Below are positions 1 through 10,449 of a DNA stretch of 64,000 bases, in pieces. The notes under the pieces were generated by a model, which did no database searches, was not told the DNA's origin, and saw only the letters and a program-made list of their open reading frames with translations. Origin of the DNA: Phytoseiulus persimilis. Lineage: Eukaryota > Arthropoda > Arachnida > Mesostigmata > Phytoseiidae. Location: contig CM075102.1 of NCBI GenBank assembly GCA_037576195.1, positions 6,014,001 to 6,078,000 of the forward strand, in the 5' to 3' direction. Each line of letters starts with the position of its first letter. The stretch's first letter is position 1. The translations under genes and the position numbers were made by a program.

Positions 1-1489
1 CTCAACCAAAGGTTGAAGCGACGCGCAGAAATGTGAACGCCAAGTCGGGACGCAGATGAGATTTGTTGATAAATGAACTGGATAGTACGAAGGATCGCCT
101 AAAGGAAAACGAGGCGATGATTTTCTTGGGGGTATGCTCCACCCCCTAGAGACAAAAAAAACGCTCTAGCACATAGAGATACTGTATCGATAGCGGTCAC
201 AAGGATTGAAATTTTCCCGAGTGCTCCCGCCTAAACTCCCCCTCAATTTATTCGCGACGGTCTTATCTTCAGCGCTCCGGAACGTCGACGGGCGGTGATA
301 AAATTGTCAAAGTACGATTTGCCCGAGGATTCTGTGTGTTCCCGATTCTACTTGGAGTCATCGGATTTGCATGAACAGGACTCGGGGACTTATGAGTCGC
401 ATTGTGATGGCGTTCACTTCCCGATTCACTTCAGATTATTCGGTTTCGGCGTGCATTTGAATCCATTGAAGACGGCCTATGTGGAAATTTTTCCTTTCCT
501 CAATGAGTCGTCACAGGTGGAACACAGTTTTGCAGGACGATCCACACACCCTATAACTTCTATCAATGGCCAATGTCCCTGTCCCGCACCGCCAAGATAA
601 TCACGGCATCATACCCGATCACACACAGAGCACGCGTGACCTGATTCTTGTTCAATGAACAGTTTGTGAAATTTCGCTGTCGCCGCCTTTTTTTCGTATT
701 CCAGGTCATTCGGCGTATCTATCATCTCATCACAGCTCTCGATCTCGTTCGACTCCTATTATGATAAATCTGTGTGCTCCTCGGCGGCATGCTGATTGTG
801 AGTGATCAGATTTCCTGTACTTACAGTCGAGTTTGAGCATCCGTTACCCGTATGCCTTGAGTTCGACTCGTTGGTGCTTCGGCGTCAAACGTCTTCTCGG
901 ACCGAGTCTTAGCAATTCGGTAAAAGTCATCCCCGTCCTCTCACGAATTCCGACACCACGGCTGCGTAGCTCTGGTCTGTCCTCGATACTCTCGAGATCA
1001 TTCGACCCTTTCACGTACCCCTTGCCACCGGAAACGAATGCCGGCATAGTCCTACGAGCTCCCGGAATCAATCTGGGACGAATGACCCGAGCGTGATCAA
1101 GGGAAGGGGGCGTCCGTGTACGCACACTGGATCGGACCAAATACATCGGAAGGCTCGATTCCCCGGACGCATAACTCCATACGCATGAGAGACCTACTGG
1201 CAATTGAATCCCCGAAGTCGATAACATTGGGATCCCTTGCTGAGTAAACTGGCACACGATTTTTTTCGGTCACCCCTTCTTTCTCCTCCTGCAAGATTTG
1301 GAAGCTTTTTTAATCTCATCCGCTGCTCGGGAATCGACTCTCAGTTCGTCAATCACTTTCCGGCATGACTATAACGCGAACTGATTTCCATCTAGAGCTC
1401 CAACATTATTCAGAGATGTTGCGAAGAATGAGCAGTCGAAATTCTAATCTGAGACGATGCTTTATTGGAAATTTCATAATAACCGCCCA
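1..1489. other. unassigned stretch
   Basis: No recognisable gene or element. The longest plus-strand ORF, 295-600 (101 codons), has no motif I know. Minus-strand ORFs around 844-1294 are low-information and overlap in several frames. No long repeat or terminal inverted repeat was noticed. It may be intergenic or intronic DNA of the neighbouring zinc-finger ORF, but nothing shows that directly. Confidence 0.4.
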
Positions 1490-2545
1490 TCAATACATGT
1501 GGCCGTTCACACCCGGATGCAAGTAAGTGCAATTCGGGCCGAGTCGACAGTTTCCAGCTTCGAAAAATTTGCACAAGGACCTCGGCGCGCGATGAGGATG
1601 TCTGCGTCCTCTCCTTTGCTCATGGTCTCGCCGGAGAGGCAGCATCGTGGAGTGAGGCGGTAACGACAGCGAGCCCTGGTTATTCCCTGATTTCGCACCC
1701 CGAAACTGAGGAACCAGACCGAAGGGAGGCGGGCTTGGCGGTGCTTCGGCACGCCTCTGCGCGGCGAGATACTCTTCGGTAAAATACTCCGGGATCCATT
1801 TTTGCGGAACCATCTGCGTCTGATGACTCCAATCAACGATAGAATGAGCTGATCCATAATTCCACAAACTTGCGGCCATCGCCAGTGAAGCACCGGCTGA
1901 CCCTCCGCCGAAATATTTAGCGGTCGACGGAACCTGTGAGTTATCCCGGAATGGATGTAGAGCCTGAATTGGAGAATTTGACAGAGTGGCAGGCGAAGCT
2001 CCTCCGGCCGATTCTTCCTCAGTGGAGTACTCATGAACCGATGGTACTCTCGCAGCTCCAAGTATCAGCGACAGTCGATATTCCATCTCAGAACCTTCAC
2101 GAATCGGCTCTGGTACTTTCAATGGAGCAGCTGGTTTGGACAAGAGTCTGGGTATTCGGTACCCCTGGGGTTGAGCGGTACCAGTGGCGATCGGAGCACC
2201 ATCCAGGGCGATCTTCCTGCTCTGTCTGGAGTCAATCGGATTTTCCCGGGCCGATACTCCGCTCCGCCGAGTCCTCGATTGTTGAGCGTTACCGAATCCT
2301 TTATGCAGTCTCCTCTCGTTTTTCGTCGGGCGATCGTCCGCTTCGCGTGGTGTGTCCGGAATCGGTCGTTTCGTTGCGATGCGTCCACACTTGCGCTCAC
2401 CTGAGGAAGGGGTATCGATCGCGCTCATTTTCTCACGTTCGGTTGAAGGAGCGGGACACACGCCTCGGAACTTCGGCACAGTTTGATAACTCAGAGAGCA
2501 CTTTCGAGATGCTCTTCCGACGCGATCCGACGAAGGAGTGAGCAC
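1490..2545 (-). CDS. CCCH zinc-finger ORF, ZC3H18-like motif at C terminus
   Basis: A 351-codon ORF whose last 28 residues form a CCCH zinc finger: Cys325-x7-Cys333-x5-Cys339-x3-His343, followed by HPGVN. CCCH fingers bind RNA or mediate RNA-processing contacts. The CKFF...GNC...C..xHPGVN pattern recalls the single finger of ZC3H18 (NHN1), a nuclear protein linking the cap-binding complex to RNA decay. The rest is Ser/Pro/Arg-rich with no domain I recognise, and the ORF stops eight residues after the finger, whereas ZC3H18 continues well beyond it. A GT lies inside the HPG codons, so an exon end is possible. It could be an exon of a real gene, a truncated copy, or a chance ORF with a good motif. 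Splice structure and the true start are unknown. Confidence 0.4.
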   Translation of the reverse strand: MLTPSSDRVGRASRKCSLSYQTVPKFRGVCPAPSTEREKMSAIDTPSSGERKCGRIATKRPIPDTPREADDRPTKNERRLHKGFGNAQQSRTRRSGVSARENPIDSRQSRKIALDGAPIATGTAQPQGYRIPRLLSKPAAPLKVPEPIREGSEMEYRLSLILGAARVPSVHEYSTEEESAGGASPATLSNSPIQALHPFRDNSQVPSTAKYFGGGSAGASLAMAASLWNYGSAHSIVDWSHQTQMVPQKWIPEYFTEEYLAAQRRAEAPPSPPPFGLVPQFRGAKSGNNQGSLSLPPHSTMLPLRRDHEQRRGRRHPHRAPRSLCKFFEAGNCRLGPNCTYLHPGVNGHMY

Positions 2546-3476
2546 CAGCGGAGGGTGCGACCGCTTTCAAGGTCTGATCGAGGCGGAGAGACCGGTGCGC
2601 TCGGGGGAGGGGCTGTGGTCACATGAATTCCTAATGCACATAGCGGAGATGCAACCCGGAATGCGAGAACACCCCGATTAATGCCAGGGGTGCCGACTGT
2701 GTGCTCGTATTCAGAGAAACCGGATGCTCATGGAATCGAATTCGCTAGAGAGCACTCTGTATGAAGATATCGATCAGATTGTTGATCGGATTCTAGATTT
2801 GCTCGGAATTCTTCAATGCAACCCCGGTAGAACGGATTGGGCTTCCCCAAACGAATCTCTGTCGCTGCCTCTCACGGACGACCTTTTCCCACGTTTCAAT
2901 AAGATTCCGTGCCGGAGAAGGGAGTCACTCTGAGGCTGAGAAACAGGCCTTCCGTGAGATTCTGAACCGTCAGTGTGATCGAACCGGCTCCACACTCCGA
3001 TGCTTGCAATCGATTCGATTCTATCCAGCTTCTCTCTTCAGCTTAGAGTACGACTAGATCGTCAGGATATGCAGCGGAGAGAGTTTCAATCGACTCGCAC
3101 CGAGGCATCGCTAATTTCCAGACCCACGGTTCTGTGGGAACGGTAAGTGAGAACCGCGGTGCGGAACCGCGACCAACGGCGGAAACGATAACGGCAATTC
3201 ACAAACGTGCCTCACTCTCATTTCATGAAACTCACTCAAGCCTGGAGTCAATTACAACGGGGCGCAAGCCTTCACAATATCCCCGTATCGCTCGGTCTCC
3301 TGATGACGCGTCACGAGTCGGCAGCGGACTATTTTCTGTCAATCCATGCTGTTTGCTTGAATGTTTTCCCAAAGAGCTCGTTGATCTCCCACGATTCGAT
3401 TCCCGAGTTTCAAAACACGGCAACAATGGGTGACTGCGTTTGGAACTTCAACTGCAATTGCATCTGCGGATCCATT
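2546..3476. other. unassigned stretch
   Basis: Only short overlapping ORFs on both strands (for example 2724-2933 plus and 3232-3426 minus), none recognisable. It is the left flank of the LINE inserted at 3487. Before the later inversion this DNA lay next to the Helitron N-terminal fragment now at 19227-20219, so part of it could be old Helitron sequence. I could not confirm that from translations. Confidence 0.35.
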
Positions 3477-3486
3477 GCCCCTAGCT
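3477..3486 (+). repeat. target-site duplication of LINE 1, left copy
   Basis: GCCCCTAGCT, repeated exactly at 6445-6454. It marks the 3' insertion boundary of the minus-strand LINE, directly before its poly(T) tract (poly(A) on the element strand). Confidence 0.85.
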
Positions 3487-6444
3487 TTTTTTTTTTTTTT
3501 TTATATCCATAGAGGTGGGAAATGCTTGATGCAGACCCGAGGCAGATGTTTCGCACTCGGGTACTGTGAGACTCGCAAACTCACTAAAACCCATCCTCTT
3601 TGCCGCGGAGAGGGGCCGGTATCCCGAAGTTTCTTCAGCTCCTCCCCGGGAGACTCTGAGGTCTCACTGCGTTATGGTAACTTTGTATCTACCTTGCTTC
3701 TGGTGTGTTATTGTGTTGTGCTGATGTGTTGAGGAGGAGTTCTCAGGAGGGTTCTCGCTCGTATTCTTCTTTTGAGTTTAGGATGGCTGACGCTAAGGAA
3801 GAGAATAAGTTCCAGTTTTGAGGCTGTTTTGTGATGTGTTCGATGAGATTTTCCGTGTTTACAGGGTTGGGGCCGAAGCATGCTACTCTGTGTGGGGAGA
3901 ATTTCGAGCAGTGAAAAATGGTGTGTTCTGGTGTGTCTTCGTCCCCGCTGCTACAGTGGACGCATGTAGGGGAGACCTTCTTGCCTATCCTGAAAAGGTA
4001 AGATTGAAAGGCCCCGTGTCCCGTGAGGAGTTGTGTCATGTGATATGTGAGTTCACCATGGAGTCTGTTGTACCAGAGGTCGATTTTGGGGATAAGCTTT
4101 TTTGTCCATTGTGCTTTCGTGTTCGTGTTGTCCCAAATGATTTGCCACTGCTGAAGGCAGTGGTCCTCGAGACTGAACGGGTAGTAGTCGTCGTTGCTGT
4201 TTTGGTTGGGAGCTAGCAGTCTTATGTGCCAGGGTATTGTTCTGGCTAGAATGAAGATTGCTTCTGTTGTCACTGTTCGATAGGCTCTGCAGATTCTAAG
4301 GGCTGTTATTCGTTGTGTTTTGTCTATTAGTTGTCTGTAGGTTCTGTGATGTAGGGAGGAGGACCATATACTGTGCGCGTAATTTGTGATGGACCATGCT
4401 ACTGATGAGAGGGTTTTTCTCCTCTCTTCGCCGGCGCCATGTGTTCGTGGCATGAGCGCTGAGAGTCGGTTTGAGATTTTAGTGGCTTTTTCGGTTGTTC
4501 GTTTGAGGTGTGTGTGGAAGCTGAGCTTGCTATCTATGTGTACTCCGAGATATTTGACATTTTTTCTGATGTTGATCTGTTGGCCTTCGCAGATGATGGG
4601 GAATGGCGTGATTTTATGTTTGCGTGTAATGTATATAGCTTCAGATTTGGATGGGGCGGTAGAGAGTGACCTGTGCCGTAGCCATTCGGATACGATTTCG
4701 AGGGACTCGATGGCCTTTTCGGCACAGTCTCTCTCGTCGTCACCCTTGGTGACCAGACAGATGTCGTCCGCGTATCCAATGATCTCAGAGTCGGATGGAA
4801 GTTGCGTTCTGAATAGGTCGTCGTACATTATGTTCCAAAGTGTGGGGCCTAAGATGGATCCCTGGGGAACACCGGCCGTCATTTCGTGCCGGATGCTCCC
4901 GCAGTTGACCCACCTGTCAGATAAGTAGCTGTTGAGGATGGCTTTGAGGTAATGTGATATGTCTAGGGATGAGATGCTGTTTTTTAAGGCGGTCCAGTTG
5001 ACTGAGTTGAAAGCGTTTTTGATGTCTATGAGAACTTCGAGGAACATTTTACGGTTTTGGCTGGCTTTTTTGAGTTCTAGTTTGGGACCCGATAGGACCT
5101 TCTCTATCGCCATTGTGGTGGATTTGCCTTCAATAAAGCCGAATTGGTTTTCGTGTAGCAGTCTTTTGTTGGATATTTCGTTTGTGAGTCTGTTGTAAAT
5201 GATCTTTTCGAAGGATTTTGAGAGTGTACTGAGGAGACAGATTGGTCTGTACGAGTTAGGGTGATCTTTCGGTTTTCCGTTTTTGTGTATGAGGGCGACT
5301 TCAGCGATTTTCCAGGTGGACGGGAAGTCGCCGTGTTTGATTAGTTTATCGACAATGACTTTGTATGCGCCTGGGAATTTCGTCATGATGATTCTTGTGA
5401 TTTTGGAGGGAATGCCGTCTTTACCTGGGGATTTGTTGCTTGGGATCTGTTTGGCTGTGTCGGTGATTTCTTGTTCGGTGATTTCGGGAAAGGTGTATTC
5501 TAGGGGAGCAGGGATGGATCTGTCGATGTTGTCGTGCGTTGGGAAAAGAGTCTGAATGGTTTCGTTCATTAGGTTGTCTGGAATCTGTGTTCGGGGGAGC
5601 CTGAGTTTATTCGCGATTATTTTGTATCCCATGTTCCAGGGATATTTTTCAATGACTTCGCATAGCTGGCGCCAGGATTCTTTCTTGGATTTGTTGATGT
5701 CGTGCTTGAGTCTGCATTTTTGTTTTTCGTATTCTGCTCTTTCATTGTGTCTGTCTTCAGGGTTTGCTCTGGTGAAGGCTCGTCTTGCCTTGAGGCACTG
5801 TCGCCTGGTTTACGCGACCCTGTCGTTCCACCAGTAGGAGCCTCGGTCTGTGTCTTTAGTGTAGATATTGGCTTTACGGCATGCTCTGTGTATGCTTTTT
5901 CCAAGCTGCTCGACATTATTAGGTTTGTACTTGCTGATGTGTTTGCTGAAATCCTGGAGGAATATTCTGATATCGATGTTTTGGTAGTTGTTTTTGTATT
6001 TGTAAGTGTTGCGGGTGTGTTGGGTATTGCGTGGGTTGTTGCCTCTGTTTGTTGTGGTTGAGAAATGAATGTACTTGTGGTCGCTGAGGCTGTCGAGCTC
6101 GGTGTCTATCCACCAGTCTGAGATGCAGCTTTCTGCGTTGGTGTTAGCCATTGTGAGGTCAATGTGTGATTTTTGGTTTCCCCTTTCGAATGTGTGTTTG
6201 TTGCCGTGGTTAACGATGGTGAGGTTGTTCGCTGCGCACCACTCAAGGAGAGTGCGACCTCTTCTGTTGGTGTAAAGGCTGCCCCATGCTGGGGATTCTG
6301 AGTTGAAATCTCCTGTCAAGATCGTGTTCGTGTTGGCGGGTTGTGCGTTGATGCTGTGTGATAGTTCGTCTACTGTGTCTTCAAAGTGTTCGTTGGAGGC
6401 GTTGGGTGAAAGATAGCAGCTGTAGAGGGCTGTGCTGTCCCAGC
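3487..6444 (-). mobile_element. LINE 1, 5'-truncated non-LTR retrotransposon (R1-like)
   Basis: A 2.96-kb minus-strand LINE. Its 3' end is the run of T from 3487 to about 3502, followed by a 3' UTR of about 240 bp (3503-3742), then the reverse transcriptase and the 3' half of the endonuclease. The 5' end is cut off inside the endonuclease at 6444, the usual result of incomplete target-primed reverse transcription. GCCCCTAGCT at 3477-3486 and 6445-6454 is the target-site duplication, so both ends are defined. The endonuclease and Cys/His C-terminal motif point to the R1 group rather than RTE or CR1, by pattern only. A mariner later inserted 10 bp upstream of its 5' end. Confidence 0.9.
3743..6444 (-). 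pseudogene. LINE 1 endonuclease-reverse transcriptase polyprotein, one in-frame stop
   Basis: Encodes the C-terminal part of an APE-like endonuclease (GDFNSESPAWGS near 6310, then SHIDL and SDH motifs) and, in the same frame, a reverse transcriptase. The frames are separated by a single TAA at 5810-5812; reading through it gives continuous, typical sequence. The 629-codon downstream ORF (3743-5632) has the catalytic YADD at residues 287-290, a VPQGSILGP motif near 255, and a C-terminal C-x2-C-x9-H-x4-C finger near residues 570-590. Its role would be nicking the target and copying element RNA in the nucleus. The stop and missing 5' end make this copy non-functional, but the RT domain looks intact, so the insertion is fairly young. 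It has no partner ORF1. Confidence 0.85.
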
Positions 6445-6454
6445 GCCCCTAGCT
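6445..6454 (+). repeat. target-site duplication of LINE 1, right copy
   Basis: Exact copy of GCCCCTAGCT at 3477-3486, closing the 5'-truncated LINE. Confidence 0.85.
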
Positions 6455-6986
6455 GCGAGGATGTATTGGGTGGATGCAAAAGTTCTGGGCCCCTAATTTC
6501 AATCGCTCATAACTCCGCTCCCGGGAGGCGCAGAAAGATGATGAAATAAATGAAATGAGCGGGATTGAGTCGGCTTTCAGATGGAATCAACCGCGACGTA
6601 TATTGAAGAGCACCGTGCTCACAGCATCGATTTTACTGGAAGGGTGGAAATTCGAAAAATCGCGATTTTGCAGTCCCGGCGAAACTAAGATTATGACCCC
6701 CTGTTTTCTCGTTCGTCGAAAAATAAGCGGTTTTAAAGAAAGGATTGAGCATTTTGGTCACGGCAAAGCGGAGATAGCGGCTCCCGAAGATTCGATTTTT
6801 TCGTGATTCTGTGGCGACTTTTTTTCCGCCGATTGAACGTCTCATGGATGGAATACGCTGGAATTTCTCTGGAAACTCTCAGAAGCCTCTCGGAAACGTC
6901 CTCTCAACGCTTTTCAGAAGAGATCTTAGAATCAGAGTCGGATTGTCGGAATCATTTTCGTCATCTCTAGCGACGGAAGACTCATT

Positions 6987-7433
6987 TCACTGCGACCCAT
7001 TCATCGGTATATACTCGCCAGTTGTTATCGACGGATTCTCGTTGAAGAGAGCAACCAAGTCGTCGTCACTCAGTTCGACAGGTCGGCCTGATCGTGCCTC
7101 ATCGTTCGGGTCCTGGTTGCTGTCTTGGAACTTGGCGAAGCACCTCTTCACTGTGGAAAGAGACGAAGTGGCTTCACGGAACGTGGGTTTCAATTGCTTC
7201 GTCTCGGCCGTTGAATTCCCCTTGAGGATCTCGTAGAGCATTGCGCTCCGGATCAGTTGATCTCGGGTGGCAATCCCGGGCTGATGGCTGGAGTTTTTGA
7301 AATTTTCACGTTCTTCCAGCGTATCCCATCCATGGGACCGTTCAACCGGCGGAAAAAGGGTCACCAAAAAAACAGAAAAATATTGAATCTTCGGGAGCCG
7401 ATATCTCCGCTTTGCCGTGACCAAGATGCTCAA
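6987..7433 (-). pseudogene. mariner transposase, N-terminal DNA-binding part only
   Basis: From about residue 57 the 148-codon ORF matches the paired helix-turn-helix region of mariner transposases: TRDQLIRSAMLYEILKGNS, then STVKRCFAKFQ, then DEARSGRPVELSDD and a final NENPS segment. This region binds the terminal repeats. The whole catalytic DD(D/E) domain is missing; sequence left of 6987 passes straight into the left inverted repeat. The first 50 or so codons overlap the right inverted repeat and are probably not real coding. It cannot catalyse transposition. Confidence 0.8.
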
Positions 7434-7664
7434 CTTTTTTTCTGAAACCGCTCATTTTTTGACGAACTCCATGTTTCCAAAGAGAAACCAGGGGGTCATA
7501 ATCTCAGTTTCGCCGGAACCGCAAAATCGCGGTTTTTCGAATTTCGACCCTTTCAGTAAAATCGATCCTGTGAGCACGGTGCTTTTAAAAGAAACCATCT
7601 GGAAGCCGGCTGAATTCCGCACATTTCGTTTATTTCATTCTCTCTCTGCGCTCTTGGGAGCGGA

Positions 7665-7672
7665 GTTATCAG
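7665..7672 (+). repeat. hAT copy A left flank; TSD partner is at 20260-20267
   Basis: GTTATCAG. It does not match the right flank of the same element (ATCAGAAA). It matches the reverse complement of the flank of hAT copy B at 20260-20267 (GTTATGAG) at 7 of 8 positions. This is the crosswise duplication pattern left by inversion between two opposed copies. Confidence 0.85.
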
Positions 7673-7689
7673 TAGGGCCCGAAACTCTA

Positions 7690-7800
7690 TGCACGAAAAT
7701 ATGCAAGAAATATGCACAGAATATGCACGAAATATGCACAGAATATGCACGAAATATGCACAGAATATGCACGAAATATGCACAGAATATGCAGTAAATA
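7690..7800. repeat. tandem ATGCAC-type subterminal repeats of hAT copy A
   Basis: About 14-bp units alternating ATGCACGAAAT and ATGCACAGAAT, six to eight in a row. Copy B has fewer units in the same place (about 22843-22910), which explains most of its shorter length. Subterminal repeats of this type are usual transposase-binding sites in hAT elements; that role here is inferred. Confidence 0.75.
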
Positions 7801-8300
7801 TGCGCAAAACATGAGCCGAATATGCGGGATATGCAGAATATTTTATGTTTACATCTGCACAGAAAATATTCGCTAGGTTCAGATTTCTGAGATGGCTCGA
7901 GATATTCCACGAGAGTGCAGCTTGTCGAGTGCAGTTCTTGCTATCAGATGCCTGGGGTCCGCCGATGTGAGCGGAGTTGAAGGTTTCGCGTCGAGTTCGA
8001 CTTGGGTTTGCGATGATGCAGTGAAGTTCATAGCTGAAGAATAGACCTTCCGAGGAGGAAATTGCTCAATGCTGAGACTGCGGGTGGATCAAGGACGAAT
8101 GACGAAGAAGCAGTAGAGAAATATGCATTCCGGGGAAGATAACTACGATAACTATTGGACTTTGTGCGGTGATGGAAAGTTCAGCCAACACACCTGTTGA
8201 TCACCTCATTTGTTGAGCCATCATCACCTCATGATGTCAAAAACTACTCAAGTTTGAAAGCGTAAATTCAGGTTTCATTCTCGAGGATCGACGAGATTCC

Positions 8301-9784
8301 TCATTGGTTACACAACACGACGATGTACTTCTTCAAGTTCTCGAACTCAAATGCTCTCCGATTGTCTCGCAGGAAGGATTTGAACCTTGAGAACGTGCGC
8401 TCAACTTCTACGGAAGTGATTGGGGCGTAAGTTAGCCTCGAGACGTCGTCCGCACTGAAAGCTTGAACGGCCTTCGAGATTTCTTCGCTGCATTCACCCT
8501 GCAGGGACCGAGCTACCAGACGTAGTTGCTGATATCCAGGGTTGTTCTCGAAGACTTTCACGGTCTTCTCGCGAACACCCAATAAACGCCGAGCCTTGAT
8601 GTTATTCATCGTCGCTCCAAAGTCTTCAATGATTGCCACGGCGTCGAGGCGGGACATGTCTCGAGTCTCAAGCCTCGTAATGAGTCCCGGTAAAGCGCCG
8701 AAGAAGGTCCGAATCGTCGCAAGTTCGGTTTTCACGGCGGGTATCCTTAGTATCTCCTGAGCCTTCGCGATAGCGTCGGCGTCGGTCGGATCAAGCTGAT
8801 CGCAGACGAAGCCGTGGATCTGTTCGAAGTTTTCTGCGTAGTACGTCGCGGCTTCAAGCCATGTGCCCCACCTTGTGAATATAGGAGAGGGGGGAGCGGA
8901 ATTTCTAGAGCCGCTCTGAACGCGACGATTAGGGAGGGGGCCTTCAAAAAGACCTTTTTGATGCTTGAAATGAGCAGATCAACGTTGGGGAAGGTCAGCC
9001 TGACTTCATCTGCAATTCTATGTAACCCGTGCGCTACGCAAGTCACATGGACCATTTTTGGAAACAGTCCTTGCAACGTACAAGCTGACTTCTTCATATA
9101 AGAGGCTGCGTCAGTTACGAAAAGGAGAACACGGTCGTGGTTCGTTTCTCCACGCCATCAAATTGATAAGCTGCGACAGAAAAGATGTGCGATTGTGGTT
9201 GAATTCGTCTTCTCTAATTGTTCGCACGCCAAGAGGTAACTCCTACTCGGCTCGTTCGGCATCAATCTCCCGACCAGTACATTGGCCACGTACCTCCCAC
9301 ATGAGTCGGTGGTCTCGTCGATTGAGATCCAGATCGGGGACTCTCCGATAGCAGATCTGATGCTTTCGAGGGTCTTGTCATACAGCGGCGACAAGTAACG
9401 TTCTCGTAACGACGTTGGACTAGGGACATGCTGGCCGGACCAGACCTCGAGGAAATTCTTCAAGGATTCGTTCTGGAGTTTTTCTAGAGGTATGTCAGCC
9501 TTCAAGAAAGCTTCGCATAACTCTCCGGAAAATTGTCTCCCTTGTGATTCACCTTCATTTGAGGACTGATCAGCCTGCCTTCTTTCGAGAGAAATTTGGT
9601 GGAGTCGCAGAGACTTCTCGTGCTTCTTCGTCGTCAGATGCTGTACGAGACTGAATCTTCGGGGTTTTTCAAAGGTTGTCGAGCACAGACCGCATTTGAT
9701 GGAGTCTCCAATGATGATGAAGAAGTCCGTGCCGAATTCTTCGACGAGACTTTCCAAGGTGCCTTCTCGTCTTTGCGTAGCCAT
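8301..9784 (-). pseudogene. hAT transposase (BED/CGGBP1-like finger), copy A
   Basis: Likely starts at the ATG at 9784 (MATQRREGTLES). An N-terminal BED-like finger C-x2-C-x14-H-x5-H (KCGLCSTTFEK...) resembles the CGGBP1-type fingers of this hAT group. The catalytic acidic motifs follow (SIDETTD, then FVTDAASYM), and the C-terminal hAT dimerisation block is present (APITSVEVERTFSRF...). The frame is broken by a TGA at 9158-9160 between SLSI and WRGE, and by a frameshift near 8780-8800. Exactly the same two defects occur in copy B. The protein would cut and paste DNA in the nucleus; this copy cannot make the full product unless by readthrough and frameshifting, for which I see no signal. Confidence 0.85.
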
Positions 9785-10374
9785 TTCCCGTTCGAAGCAC
9801 AAGCTCACTCTCCGAGTTCCTCCACGAACCGGGAGCTATCCTCGATGAGTCGTTCGCTGAGACAATGTTGCGAGATCCCTCTAGCGTCGTGTTCCGAAGA
9901 GTCTCTTTCTCGGAATCAATGTCTGTCGGAACCTCGACATTCGATAACGCGGTGTCAACATGCATGGTAAATGTGTCGTGATTCCCCACCTAATCACGAT
10001 GGACTATTGTCTGCGAGCATCCGGAACACACCAAGTCGGAATGTTGAAACTTCCGAAAGCACAATCTTCAGGGATATCCACATATGAAACTTGCGATCGT
10101 TCACTACGAACGTAAATCGAGCGCGAGATCATCAATCGAGAGAAGAGTAATCTGAAGAGTTGAGAGAAAAGTTTGTGTTGAAGCTGTTCCACGGAGAACG
10201 AATTCTGGGCGGAGTGGGAACGATCTTTCCTCGCAAATCGTCACTAGCATATAGAATATGCAAGTCGCATATTCGGCGTTAAAAATGCATATTTTATATG
10301 CAAACTGCTTTTTTTCTATGCAAAATATGCATCTTGCATGCTAAATATGCAGTTGCATAGATTTTTGGGCCCTA

Positions 10375-10382
10375 ATCAGAAA
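10375..10382 (+). repeat. hAT copy A right flank; TSD partner is at 22926-22933
   Basis: ATCAGAAA. Its reverse complement TTTCTGAT is identical, 8 of 8, to the right flank of hAT copy B (22926-22933). It is therefore the displaced partner of copy B's target-site duplication. Confidence 0.88.
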
Positions 10383-10449
10383 ACACAATGGAACAAGTGA
10401 AGATGAAACAAACAGGCATCGCGAGACCCCAAAGTGAAATGTTGACGGT

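Larger units (their letters stand above)
6464..7672 (-). mobile_element. mariner-type transposon, main part (remainder inverted at 20220-20267)
   Basis: Starts after a TA (6464-6465) with TTGGGTGGATGCAAAAGTTC. The left terminal inverted repeat runs to about 6885, and its reverse complement runs from about 7310 to 7672, where hAT copy A interrupts it. The last 48 bp of the right end, including TTGGGTGG and its flanking TA, lie at 20218-20267 in opposite orientation, displaced by an inversion. Rejoined, the element is about 1.25 kb, a normal mariner length, but with repeats of roughly 0.4 kb instead of about 30 bp. Between them only the N-terminal transposase region remains, so this is a non-autonomous, foldback-like derivative. 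Confidence 0.85.
7673..10374 (-). mobile_element. hAT transposon copy A
   Basis: A 2.7-kb hAT element in minus orientation. Termini are TAGGGCCCGAAA at 7673 and TTTTGGGCCCTA ending at 10374. Both ends are A/T-rich with many ATGCATATTT-type motifs: about 110 bp of tandem repeats at the 3' end (7690-7800) and scattered copies at 10240-10360. It carries a single broken transposase gene (8301-9784). A near-identical copy B in opposite orientation lies at 20268-22925. Copy A sits in the right inverted repeat of the mariner. Its two flanks do not match each other because recombination with copy B exchanged them. Confidence 0.9.

Noticed and set aside
9158..9160. recoded TGA (selenocysteine or readthrough) in the hAT transposase
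   Set aside because: A frameshift downstream also breaks the gene and I see no recoding signal. Shared inheritance of a dead copy explains it better.
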